DNA of 64,000 nucleotides from Angiostrongylus vasorum (taxonomy: Eukaryota; Nematoda; Chromadorea; Rhabditida; Metastrongylidae). The position numbers were made by a program, and so were the translations under genes. Shown piece after piece: positions 12,681 through 23,999 of this stretch; the first letter of the stretch is position 1; every line of letters starts with the position of its first letter. The notes under the pieces are model-generated. The model had not been told where the DNA came from, did no database searches, and saw only the letters and a program-made list of their open reading frames with translations. The DNA lies in assembly GCA_018806985.1 (NCBI GenBank), contig JADANN010000018.1, positions 1,520,501-1,584,500 of the forward strand. Reading direction: 5' to 3'.

Positions 12681-12794
12681 CATCCATTGTAAGGGCAAGG
12701 TGCAAATTTGAAAGAGTGCCGAGCCATCTTGGCTTGGAGAGTACAATGCATGCTGGACTAGATAAGTTGTTCAAGAACAGTTCTGTTATTAATG

Positions 12795-13566
12795 CGTCGT
12801 TTCCTTCTTCAGCAATCGCGAGGTTGTTAAACAGCATATATTTACTTCCACAGAAAAACACAATACAATGCAACAGTAGCTGACGTTTCGGCAGTATCGC
12901 CTTCTTCAGAGCCTGGAAGGGTATACTGATATACAATTTACTAGGCCAAACGCTTCAATAACGCTTACAAAAAGACGAAAAACCCTATGGTAATTACATG
13001 GTGAACAGCTTCTCGAAACACCCACCACTTTTACGTGACTTCCAATGAGGAAGATTAGAACAGCTGATTATAGTCGCATACGGTTAATGACTGCACCATC
13101 CCACATCAGAAATTGATCCGAAGATACGGGGCCAGGTCGCCTGTGACCTCTGGGCATTCCTCCCTGGCATTCATTGTAGGGTTCTTGGCATCTAAAAAGC
13201 CTCAAGAAGTTTGCCCGTTGGTGTTTTAGTCTCCGGTGCAAGAATATTGACTTTAACATCAAAATCGTCTCCGCTGTGCTTTTGTATCCTATGCGTCTCT
13301 AGTGGAGTACTTTGTCTTGCTTTTTCGTTTGCCATCTAGGTGTTCTTTTATACGGATACATAAGGGTCTGCCTGTTTCGCCAATAAATTTATCCCCGCAA
13401 GTGCTACAAGAGATCGAGTATATCGGACCTGAACTCATGCAATCACCATCCCCTGCCGTAAGGGCAAATTACGCAATTTGGTGTTTCACATAGATGGTGA
13501 TACAGGCGGTTACGAACTAACTGACGACCTAGAGTAAGTATCCGGTGGTATTTCAAATATCAACTA
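12795..13566 (-). mobile_element. Penelope-like element, 3' fragment
   Basis: Contains the terminal repeat with a ribozyme-like core (12881-12909) and the GIY-YIG region in reverse (about 13080-13530), with several stops. The RT part is absent. Confidence 0.75.
12881..12909 (-). ncRNA. Hammerhead-ribozyme-like core (PLE 12795)
   Basis: CTGAAGA, a GGC/GCC hairpin, then GAAACGTC: fits CUGANGA and GAAA. Confidence 0.6.
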
Positions 13567-14091
13567 GTCCATTTATTCATCTTTTGAGGAGTGGTTCTAA
13601 AAGTACGTACAGGTTGTGAAGTATTGGGTTTGCTGTAGGTCAGGAGTGCACATTTGTGGTTGTGGTGATTACAAATAGTGTGTAAAAGTGTCATTTCTAA
13701 AAGATGAAGGTTGTAATCAATGTTTTTTATGTAAAACACTTACAACGCCAACGAAAGAAAGTGTTGAGAAGATGTAGTCATTAGAGATGCATTCTGCATA
13801 TCAGTGGATTTGTATGTCCAGCCCTTTACATAGTACGAACACATCCATCTAGTTTACTCAATGATTTACAACATTTCCATGGAGATAATGTGTCTTCAAG
13901 TTTCGAACTTGAATATAAGGCCACAGGAGAGACTTCAGTACCCCGCCGTAGAATTCAAACCAGCAGAGCAAACTCATGCATAGGTGTTTTTAAAAGCTAT
14001 TAAATCTAGTGAATTGTCATGAATCAGGCCTGGCGAACATCTATATTGAATGAGCTAACGATTGGCGGAAGAAACCTATGGCAAAATGAGA

Positions 14092-14366
14092 GGGCGCGTG
14101 TGGCGCAGTGTTCGGAGGCGCCCTGCGACACACGTGGAATCTATCCCCCGCGCCAATCGCCCTGTAGGCCTTCCATCCCTCTGGGGTCGGCAAATTGTCT
14201 GGGAGGATAACAACACTGGGTCGATACATCGGTAGGCCACCGCGAGTCATTATAAAGACCAAATACGCATTCAATAACCTCAAGCAATGCTTAATGAAGT
14301 CGAATTCATGGCGCAATCCTCAGGGGATTGATCAACGCCGAGAGCTTCGACTCCTTTACTCTTTGT
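14092..14366 (+). mobile_element. SINE-A copy
   Basis: GGCGCGTGTGGCGCAGTG head, GATTGATCAACGCCGAGAGC end. Confidence 0.8.
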
Positions 14367-15778
14367 GGCAAAATACTCAGGTAACCAAAATCAAACAGCC
14401 CGATACAATCTACATCGATATCAATGCGTAAGGTTATGGTTTGTTATTGCTATTACATTACCCGAAATCATCTATACAACATTGTGAGTGTTCTAGCAGT
14501 TTTAGCACTTGATTAAAGGTTTTCGAATCTCTTTTTCGTGTAGCTTCGCTTCCTGGATAATGATTCTTCGTCTTTGTCCGGATTTTTGTTGAATACTGGT
14601 TGAGTGAATTCTCTCTATATTCCTGATATGAATGTGCTAGAGCGTTCCCATGTTGAATGGATAGAGTGAGGTTGTTACAGACAAGTTAGGTACCAATATC
14701 CCAACCGAGAAGGGATGAGAGGTTTGGTGGGCTTGTGGGTCAACCATCTCTTGTGAAGGCTTCGCTTATCGCGTAATTGAGAGGATCACTACATCTTTAC
14801 CCGCTTCCTATATACGATCATACATTAGCATATGACGAACGTATGAGAAGACTAATTTGGTTTTTCAAGTTTAAACTAATATTTATCGTCTCACAGTGCT
14901 CTATCACCTTCTACAACCACACGTATGCTTAGATTTGTGCAAAACCATAAGACTATTTATCAGTTTCTGTTTTTCAAAATCGACAATCATCTAACTTTGG
15001 CATGAATTATACCTGTCTTCACATTGCAACTGTCGTAAAACTGGTCGTAATCGTGTTCAGCTGCGTTTTGAGGATCTGGAACATCATTCCATTTATGAAC
15101 ATAGTTGACTTATCGGTGTAATGAGCACATCGGTCCATCCTGTAGGCACTCTTGCTCGGGGTCTCTCGGGATCCACCCTATAGTTCTCACTCAGATTTTG
15201 TCCTGTTATTGTATGACCGGCTCATCGAACTCTATTAAATAAAACACACTTGATTTCACAGATCTTTAAAGAATTCTACAGATCTGCTTGTTATGCTATG
15301 ATTCTAGAATCCAGTGAAATTTGAACATTCAGAAGCTTATGGATGGTTTCTTCGTCTATCTCGTTAATAATTCTATCTCGAACAGTGAAATAATTTCACA
15401 AACATCTTGTCAGGTAGGACCTGGTCATGTTCCGAATGCGCTTAGAGGGCGGTTGCCTCGCTTGATTCAATACATTCGATTTTCTTTTTTTGCTTTTTAG
15501 TGTTTGCTGTTTTGCTGCCTTTGCACTTCAATTCGTCACGTCATGCCCAACGGCCAAATTTTAGTTGCTGCGTGGCACGCATCCTAGCTTCATATTGGTT
15601 TACAAACTTCTAGTTTTCTAACAATCGACGACAATTTTTTCGATAACTAAAGAAATTAGGATTGAAATTATCACGAAATTATAGCCGAGGCTATGCTTTG
15701 TCGCTGTGGGAGTGCATGTTATTTATGCTACTATCTTGTAGATGTGACGAATGACGATTCTTCTGGACGTTGCTCTCA

Positions 15779-16050
15779 CCTGTCGGCTGCAGCAGTGATT
15801 AGGTGTGTCATACAATGCACACTGGATAGGTTGCTGTATTCATTCCGCTTCTCATGCTCACTAAGTCCTCCATCCCTCCAGGGTTCGGAAATTAGTACAA
15901 ACCAATTAAGTAGGGGTAAAAAACGGAAGTGACATGTCGCTGCGCCATCGCAAGTGATTGTACAGGCCAGATATGCATTCAGCTATCTCTTGATGAAGTT
16001 GAATTTATGGCGCATCATTTAGGGATTGATCAGCGCCCAACACTCTATCC
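15779..16050 (+). mobile_element. SINE-A copy, strongly diverged
   Basis: Body landmarks CCAGATATGCATTCAG and GGGATTGATCAGCG remain; the head is barely recognisable. Confidence 0.55.
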
Positions 16051-16352
16051 TATCATCGTTTTACAACGACTCCGCCATACAACCAAATTTTCACAGCTTT
16101 TGAAAGTGCTCAACATTCCCTGAGTTTCTCAATTCCTGAAGATCCATATAGTGTATTTATCGCCCATTTATGGGCACTTGTGTGAAAATCTCCACGTTCC
16201 ATAAATGTGTTAACACCCTCGCGACAATGACACCCATAGATGTTATAATGGTTTTGCGGGACTGGACCGTATGACATCGGCAAATTTCAATTTCTTCTCG
16301 ATACTTTATTTCAACACATATAACTATTTTCCTGTACTATTATCTGTATAAA

Positions 16353-16640
16353 AGGGCGCGTGTGGCGCAGTGGTTGGAGGCGCCCACTGTGACACACACG
16401 TGGAATCGATCCCCGCGCCCATGGTCCATCAAGCTTTCCATTCTTCCGAGGTCGGCAAATTGGTACCAGACTTGTCTGGGAGGATAGCAGTACTGGCTCG
16501 ATACATCAACAGGCCACCGCGAGTCATTGTAAAGGCCAGATATGCATTCAGTCACTCTCCAACGATACTTAATGAAGTCGAATGCATGGTGCATCCTTCA
16601 GGGGATTGATCAACGCCGAGAGCTTTATTCTTTATTATTT
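16353..16640 (+). mobile_element. SINE-A copy
   Basis: Near-consensus: head GTGTGGCGCAGTGGTTGG, B-box region TGGAATCGATCCCC, end GAGAGCTTTATTC. Confidence 0.85.
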
Positions 16641-16789
16641 ATTGTCTGTATCTGTTAACACTTGATAACTTTTAGAACACAGATATTTTACTGCGCGTTG
16701 TTCGGGAAAAGCTCTGTTCTGCATTTAGAAATATGGAAGAATCCGTTTTCTGAACGACTTCACTATCCAGAAATTTTCACACTAACCGA

Positions 16790-16985
16790 CAATGATTTCA
16801 ATTGTAACTGCTCTTAACAACATTGTGATTATATTTCACATAATACCCTGCCGTTAAAAATAAGTAGGTGGTAAGTGAAATTAGACGTTATACCATAGCT
16901 TCAGCTTGACTTGGTTCATGCCGATTTGTGTTCCCAGATCAATCCCGCTGACGGGTGATTGCTGATAGCGCCAATGGATCAATAA
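16790..16985 (+). repeat. SINE-B fragment without head
   Basis: Contains ATAATACCCTGCC and GACGGGTGATTGCTGA landmarks. Confidence 0.6.
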
Positions 16986-16989
16986 GTGC

Positions 16990-18380
16990 AATGAAGAGTT
17001 AGGTGCGGAGAGAAGCGGTCGAGATTGTGCAGATGAGTTAGCCACATGGATTTCTTGGATGTTGTACTGATCGAACAACCTCAAACTTGGGTTTGGTCAT
17101 GAGTTCTCGAGTTCGTCTCTTTGAATTCGATCCCGATGGGTTGAGCAGGGCGTTGTTGACACGTGGCGCAGTGAGATGCCGGAAGTAAGCGTATCCCCTC
17201 CAAGGACACTGACCTTCAGGTGTTTTGCGACTTCGTGCGCTTGCGTCATACTCTGTGCCAGCCACCTCCTTCCGCATTTCTATGTTTCTTAGTATTTACT
17301 TACGTTTTTCTGACCTATTTCAATCTTCCAAATATTGTTTTTAGTCGGTCGTTTACATTAATCACTAATTTTATCTTCACTTGCCGATATCTTTTAACTA
17401 ATCTTTGCTTCATTATGTTGTAAACAGGAATTATCATCGATTACATTTTTACACATTGATGACGTAGTAATGGTATATGACAGAAGTTTGATAAATAGCT
17501 AGCTATTTTCAGTGGTAGTGTTTGTTGTTGCAGTTGTGTGGCCAGAATAAGTAGCAGTTTGATGACTCAGACCTGAATTCCACTCGTTAGATGTTTTTCG
17601 CTCATCATATACCCAGTTGAGTCACATGGCACGTAGTTTTACCCATTCGTCAGCCCTGGTTTAACGTCGACCATGGGCGTCGGCTGGAATTTAATGGAGT
17701 GTGAATCTTCACGATGAGTGGGAGGGCACGGAGGTCCGCGGCCGACTCGTCGTCGTCCTGCCGCGCTGCCCTGCCCGTCACCGGGGCTTCCTCCATTCGG
17801 GTCGACGAGAACGTCCGCTTTGCAAATTCTATCCACTTTTTTTCGATCAATATGCTGATTCTGAGCGTCATAATCCTCTAGACATCTCCCGAAAAGCGAT
17901 TTCTACTCTCCATTTTGTCGTTTAAACCCTTTCCCTATGATCCTTTTGTCGATCAGGATTAAACTTATGCGAGCGTTAGAAATTTTAATTCAGGCTGCAA
18001 ATTCCTTTCTATCACTTCACAAACTCACGTCACTGTTATTCATTATTTCCAATACGTCGTTCTTTCTGTTTCACCATCTGTTTCTATCTTCTATGATTCC
18101 AGAATGTTAATGATGTCATGTCCTGGTTTCTTCTTTCCTACGCTATTGCACGTCCATACAGCCCGCTAGTGTGTGTGATTAAATGGTTGATCTCTGGGTT
18201 CACAAGTTTTCGTAAGTCTTAAATGTTGAATTGTGCCAGATATATGTGTTGTTTGCTGGCAAATACATTGTTTTTATAAAATCGATTGTGTGAGGCCTAG
18301 AAATCTACTGGAAGGCACTCTGAGTTTCTACGATTCAATTTTTTAAAACGTCCAACTATACCTGCTGCATATTATTTTTC
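16990..18380. other. Intergenic with a GC-rich island
   Basis: Bases about 17690-17830 are much richer in G and C than the flanks and hold overlapping open frames on both strands. Nothing is recognised elsewhere. Confidence 0.4.
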
Positions 18381-18384
18381 ATAG

Positions 18385-18740
18385 CAAGGTATTATGTGAA
18401 ATACAGCGGCAAAAATGTTGAGATATGGGCAAAATTCGGCACCTCTGTTAGGCTTCGAACATGGGGTTACCATTTCCTGGCGTTTACAACATGCAATCCA
18501 CTACACCAACCGCTGCCACTGCTTTGCCTTTCTCTTGTCCAGTCTTCTACTCTAACTTTGATATCAGAAATCACCTGGAAAACTGATTAGCAAAAAACTG
18601 GATGAGCGACCGGTAAAGTAGGGGCATCAGTTGCTGTAGTGGATAGCATGTGAGTCTCCGGAAAGGTAATCACGGGCTCCAAGCCAAACTGAGGTGTCGT
18701 GTTATGGTAATCTCTCAACATCCTTGTAGCTGTATTTTTA
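18385..18740. mobile_element. SINE-B-related inverted pair
   Basis: Two tRNA-like heads face each other. On the minus strand TTGGTGTAGTGG and ATGTTCGAAGCC lie in 18440-18520. On the + strand GCTGTAGTGG lies near 18632, with a decayed B box near 18675. Confidence 0.65.
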
Positions 18741-19373
18741 ATTTTTTAGCCATAAAGTTATTGGACGACAAGACTGTCTGGTATGCCAGCATTCTTCCGT
18801 CTAAATGTGCAAGAATAGATGCTAAAATTGTTAACACTCCAGCGATGTAATGATAACCAGACCTATTCAAGATGTATTCTAAAACCTCTGCCAGTATTTA
18901 CGTTGAGGAGAAAGGAGAGCACCTCAACTAGAACTGCTTCTGAGGACTCATTTTAGACTTTCTTTTTTTCCAGTTTGGTTTGAATCAAAGTTCACAATAC
19001 ACATCCATTGCAGTCACTTGGTTTTTTTTGTAAAATCATGTGTTCATCATTTAAGGTTATTGTTAATCTATTCGTTTCTTGTGACAACCACTTGAGTTGA
19101 CCACACTTCATTAACTCTGAGGTTTGAAAACTTTGTAGACAGGATAAACTGTGATAGGACAAAATTAACTCAGCATGTCTTAATAGCAAAAAATCTATAC
19201 CCTGTTGGGTTGCTCGGAAATTTGTACAGAATTTGAACATTTATTTTTGAAGCATATTCAAAAAAAAATGGAATTCCATGTCCTTATGAATTTCCGAACA
19301 GCCTAGAATAGAGTGCAATTTAGTATTTTTGGTATTTTGTTAGTTTGATCTAAGAAAGCACTCAAATAAATTG

Positions 19374-20003
19374 TCAACCCACGAAGGTTACAACTTTCTG
19401 TGCACCGTCTGGGTCAAAATACCGAACCATCAACATCTTGCGCATCAGCGGATAGGTTTCACTGTCGGTGTGTTTCATTTGTATCAGTATTTTTTCGCCG
19501 CTGGGTTTCCACCTCTTAAATGCTCTTTTTTTCGGTGTTTCTCCTGTTTTGATTTCAAGAATGTCACCACAAGTACTTTCTTCGTAAGCTTTGATTTCAC
19601 AAATCGTCTGAGTCAACGTACACTCCGTGGTTCTTCTTCCAATCCACAGAGTGACGCAATTTTTTCATTGATGGAATGTTTACACAGATTTTCCATAGGG
19701 CTACGCACTGACGGTTCGTTTTGTTTATGACATTATACGTCACACGCACTGGAACGATCATCGTCACCACCCTATCCCTGAAAACGATCCCCACATCTCT
19801 CGTAAAGCACACGTTGTCTTCGGAGAATCCATCGCATTTCATTTCATCATGAGAACGGATTCTCAGTGCCTCGTCGTCGTTGGTGAGTGGCTTGAAGTCC
19901 GTCGTCAAACACACGTCGACCTATGTGTTTGTGTTGCGAAGGTGTTATCAGTAGTGTGGTACTGTCTGCGCAATGGACTCACCTGTAATGTACCTATCGC
20001 CAT
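19374..20003 (-). CDS. Coding-looking minus-strand gene, two exons with a frame break
   Basis: A small exon at 20003-19983 reads MAIGTLQ and is followed by a good donor (GTGAGT). A 62-base intron ends in ACATAG, and the next exon starts in phase at 19920 with VDVCLTTDFKPL. The frame stays open to about 19609, then closes just after GVYVDSDDL. The same protein seems to continue in another frame from about 19616 (TICEIKAYEESTCGDIL) to a stop near 19372. A one-base shift, or an unrecognised intron, is needed near 19610-19620. GC content and codon use look genic compared with the flanks. I do not recognise the family; the stretch VTYNVINKT followed by LRHSVDWKKNHGVYV is faintly like a major sperm protein fold. 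It could be a recent pseudogene or an assembly error. The stretch 21202-21448 may belong to the same gene. Confidence 0.4.
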
Positions 20004-20247
20004 TGGTTTTCAGTCCTTTGCACTATCCTTTTGTTGTTGAAATACTTATACGTGCTGAATTATAATCGCTACAAAGTTTTTCACGTTATTCCGAGCGATG
20101 GCGATCATAATCGCTACTATTTCACTATCCGCTTATGTTGAACACTTCGTTATTTCCTAGTGTGCCTATGAACTGGCTTTCTTATGTTTGGTTTTCTTTT
20201 CTAACAATTCGAACTATTCATCATTATGTCAACTATACAAATTCAAG

Positions 20248-20526
20248 GGCGCGTGTAGCGCAGTAGTCGGAAGCGCCCTTCAGTATACATGGGATCGATA
20301 CCCGCGCTCCAGGCTCACCAGGCCTCGATTCCTCCGGGGTAGGCAAGTTGGTACCAGACTTGTCTGGGAGGATAGCCGCACTGGTTCGATGCATCGGTAG
20401 GCCACTGCGAGTCATATTAAAGGCCAGATATGCATTGAATGACCTCCAACGATGCTTAATGAAGTCGAATGCTTGGCGCATTCCACAGCGATTGATCAAC
20501 GCCGAGAGCTTTATCATTTTATCCTT
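20248..20526 (+). mobile_element. SINE-A copy with perfect target-site duplication
   Basis: A 279-bp element between two copies of TATACAAATTCAAG (20234-20247 and 20527-20540). This copy defines the family's ends: head GGCGCGTGTAGCGCAGTAG, tail TTTATCATTTTATCCTT. Confidence 0.92.
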
Positions 20527-21201
20527 TATACAAATTCAAGTGTTCTTGTCTAGAACAGGCAGTCGTTCCAGAAAGGTGGTGAAGATTCGATTTGAGTTGA
20601 TCAGAGCATCATTTACTCCAAATCATTCATCGTTCTATCTATCTTGTTGTAGTCGTGCAATCATTGAAAGAATTTTTTATTGACATGAAAGTAGTCAACC
20701 ATTACTGATAGTTAGTATAGGCTTTCTCCTTTTATTCTGTAGATATCCACCCCCACATTCCTTTAAATTCCCTATTTTGCTTACCAAGTTTCTTCTTCAA
20801 TTTCACGATCACTGGAATATTTTAAGGGCTTAGAACTTCACAGATCTATAGAAGATAGCTTTTATAAGAGTGTAATCCTGTATATAATATTCATGAAATA
20901 TTCTTCCAACTTAAATATGTTCCTATAGACTCAAAAAAACGGTTTTGATTTCAATTTAAAAATTCTGTTGTGACCGTTAATGATTTATAAATGCGTGTCA
21001 ATCAACTTTTTTTCTTTCGAAGATTCCAACCTTTTCTTCCCCATGTGATTGAAGGCGATGCTGAGATCGACGGTGATCGAACCGTCGGTTGCTTATAACC
21101 GTGTGAGCTGGGGTCTCATGGCATTTCGTGTAGCGCTACCTTGTAACATTTTTACGAAATCTACAGAGTAATCTGTTACACGAATTTCTCTCGTTACCTA
21201 C

Positions 21202-21448
21202 CTGCGAGTGTGGACGCATTTTGTTCCAGTAAAGAATCTGCACTCACTGTTTTCATTGTGAAGTGTTTCTCCGAAAACGACGAACCTGCCAACAACAGCA
21301 TCTTTTTTTCTCAAATTCGTCACAATTGAACTGCCACACAGGCGTAATGCTTCAGAAATTCTTCCTCGTTCCGGCAGATGGATTGCATAGGTTTCTGGAA
21401 TCGGATCGCACACGTACTCGTGGGGTGGCTCGTTAACACCTTTAAGCT
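21202..21448 (-). CDS. Probable internal exon, unknown protein
   Basis: An open stretch of 81 codons is bounded by a plausible acceptor (GTTGATTAG) and a good donor (CGCAG then GTAGGT). It includes VCDPIPETYAIHLPERGR and AVVGRFVVFGETLHNENSE. There are four cysteines and no membrane segment. Its GC content is above that of the flanks. It lies 1.2 kb upstream, in transcription order, of the minus-strand exons at 20003-19374 and could be part of the same gene, but the connecting exon was not found. No family recognised. Confidence 0.35.
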
Positions 21449-22077
21449 CTAATCAACGAAGGGTTGGTAGGTACTCCCAACGACTCGTGTTCGCCGTACT
21501 GTGCTGTATTATGGAGGCCCTTTATTTGTGTTTATGAGCCACAAAACTTGAATTGATGTCTTGCTGTTTGATAAAGCTTGCGCGAAATCGTTGCAAATCT
21601 TTATTATTCCTATCGTGTCGAGAGTCCACAACAGTCGTTTGTCGTTGCGTTGTTGGTTCAGCTAGGCGTCGAGTCTAGACGAATCGAGTAGAGTGCAGCT
21701 CCTCATGAATACACTGGCGCCACCCAGCGCTGCCCGTTTATAGAAGATTCTAGCTGGTCTCAAGTGACCTGAGCTCACCAGCCAGTTAGTTCCCCAGGAT
21801 GCGGAACGGTTCTTGGTCAAATACCATCCGAAATCATTTCATTCATAGCATTCATAATCTATCCTGCAACAGTCGGACTAGTATTAGATGACGCACTGTA
21901 GAACAAGTTTCGAACAATAGAACGGTTCTTTATTGATATCTGTACACATACATGTAGCCGTAGTGATTCCTTGCTAGTATTCACATCGTTTTCAGAAAAA
22001 ATTAAAAGTCGAACTTCGGAACAACTGGTATGAATCACAGTGTAGTCACTTTTTTATAAATGCATTGTTTTCTTTCT

Positions 22078-22300
22078 CAGCAATCGCGAGGTTGTTAAAC
22101 GGCATACGTTTACTTCCGTACAAAAACAGATACAGCACAACGGTAGCTGACGTTTCGGCAGAATCGCCTTCTTCAGAGCCTGGAAGGCTATACTGATATG
22201 CAATTTACTACGCCAAACGCTTCAATAAGAGATACGGAAAAATGTGCATCTAAATGGTAGTCACACGGTCAACGGTTTCTCGAATTCATATTCATTCATG
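22078..22300 (-). mobile_element. Penelope-like terminal repeat, solitary
   Basis: Begins with the shared TCAGCAATCGCGAGGTTG end and includes the ribozyme-like core at 22148-22176; no coding part remains. Confidence 0.7.
22148..22176 (-). ncRNA. Hammerhead-ribozyme-like core (PLE 22078)
   Basis: CTGAAGA, hairpin, GAAACGTC on the minus strand. Confidence 0.55.
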
Positions 22301-22319
22301 AGCATGTTCGCGTGTGCTA

Positions 22320-22405
22320 TTAGGTGAGTAATAGCGGGTTCGATCTGCACCGCAGGGACCTGCAGTCCGGAGTTTTGCAAATACACCAGCATCATTGTGA
22401 TTAAA
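22320..22405 (+). repeat. SINE-B 3' fragment
   Basis: B-box-like GGGTTCGATCTGC followed by GTCCGGAGTTTTGCAAATA. Confidence 0.6.
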
Positions 22406-22833
22406 TAATTGATCTTTATTTCCTGTTTTTTTGTGTTATTTCTAAGTAACTGGAAATTATTTCTCGGTAACTACAAAAGAGCGACGACGATGAAGTGTTT
22501 GAGATGTTTTTTTATCGCGAATATTTTGTAGTCTTCACATGCGTGACGTTGGCCTGGTATTCAGAAGGGATATTTCATTTAACTGTACTTTCTTAAAATT
22601 TTATCCATGAAGGAAGCGAGGATGACGCTGTTTCGAATTTTGATAGGAATAAAAACATCGCTAAACGTAATGTCGGCTGAACATATTCAGTCATGTAAAG
22701 GGTGAAATGATGGGTTTGCGTCTAGCTTTTCCGATGGTGGACGTAAGTTAAATAGGTATGAAGGCAAACAACCATTAACTGATGTCAAGATGTTCGACGA
22801 ATTTTGTTTTTTTCACTAGTTAGCACGAAATCG

Positions 22834-23121
22834 TCATCGTCCTTCGTTCTTCGCTGATGTTTTGGTAAAGTTTTCTCCTTCGAACCAACTGAATGTCAAG
22901 TGAGTTCTGAAAACTGCAGTCGGACACTTTTTCTTCCATGATTGATGCTCGGTGCTTTTGCCTACTTCAGTATCATTCCAGGAAAAAAAAGTTGTGAAGC
23001 CACATTCATGTCGACCATTTGCGTGTGCACTCAATGCGAGGGCCATTAAAATACTACACACTAAAAAAAATAGAAAGTGGGAGTGCAAACCACAGTTGGC
23101 CGAAAATTTTCCGATGATCAT
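22834..23121 (-). CDS. Candidate small secreted protein
   Basis: The frame encodes 95 residues. An N-terminal hydrophobic run (FLFFLVCSILMALALSAHA) looks like a signal peptide with an Ala-His-Ala cleavage site. A short Cys-containing tail follows (HECGFTTFF, then KKKCPTAVF). The start could be the first Met or the internal Met in SILMALAL. An alternative is that a splice acceptor in the T-rich tract before the inner Met makes this an internal exon. No family recognised, and the reading could be chance in AT-rich DNA. Confidence 0.25.
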   Translation of the reverse strand: MIIGKFSANCGLHSHFLFFLVCSILMALALSAHANGRHECGFTTFFSWNDTEVGKSTEHQSWKKKCPTAVFRTHLTFSWFEGENFTKTSAKNEGR

Positions 23122-23205
23122 GTCATATTTGTGTTGAATCTACTAGCTAATCAACCAATATTCACTCATGCAATCTATTGCGAAAAAAAACACTAACACT
23201 GAAAC

Positions 23206-23610
23206 CTCCCAACGGTTTACCGCCTGCCTCATTGCCGCTGGGAGGTGTTCCTGTGTGCCGGGCTACGATCTACAAGGGGGGATTCGTCCCCCTAGCAGGG
23301 TCTTTCAAGCTGAGGAGTCCGGAGTTTTTATCAGGAAGCCCAGCCTAAAGTAAAACAATATCAGGATCCACCACCGTCCTGGTATCTAAATCGCATGGTG
23401 GCAAATCTTCCTCAGATCCACAAGGGCGGCGACTGCCTGTGGTGGTGAAGACCTGGGATAGACTTTGGCCAGGCTGACCTCGGGATTCCAGGGAGCCACA
23501 GTGGCTTAACCAGCAAATCTCCGAAAAAATGGAGATTACGCTGGGATCCGCACAACCAGTGAGGACGGGCCATTCAAGTATCAAGTATCAAGTATCAAGT
23601 ATCAAGTAAA
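23206..23610 (+). mobile_element. SINE-C copy with expanded (TCAAGTA)n tail
   Basis: A full-length copy with four TCAAGTA-type repeats at its 3' end (about 23576-23608). ACTGAAAC flanks it at 23198-23205 and 23611-23618, a likely target-site duplication. Confidence 0.85.
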
Positions 23611-23698
23611 ACTGAAACACCAGCATCAATCAGCTTGCTGACTGTACTCTGTGATTGAGGGGGGAAGGTGGGATTTGATTGTTTCGGGGCATAAAAAA

Positions 23699-23978
23699 GG
23701 ATAAAGCTTTCGGCGTTGATCAATCTCTGAGGGATGCGCCATGCATTCGACTTCATTAGGAATCGTGTGGAGGTGAAGGAATGCAAATCTGGCCTTTACA
23801 ATGACTCGCGGTGGCGTACCGATGTATCGAGACAGTGCTGTTATCCTCCCAAACAGGTCTGGTACCATGTGCCGAATCCGGTGAGAAGGAAGGCTTGGTG
23901 GGCCACGGGCGCAGGGATCAATTCGATGTGTTTGTTGTAGGGCTCTTTCGACCGCTGAGCCACAGGTGCCCCATTCAA
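23699..23978 (-). mobile_element. SINE-A copy
   Basis: Reverse orientation, AAAGCTTTCGGCGTTGATC at the left and a tRNA-like head at the right, close behind a SINE-C copy. Confidence 0.8.
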
Positions 23979-23999
23979 GGCATAGAATCAAACATAAAA

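Noticed and set aside
20348..20683. 111-codon ORF
   Set aside because: Runs through a SINE-A copy and into its flank; similar frames occur in every SINE-A copy.
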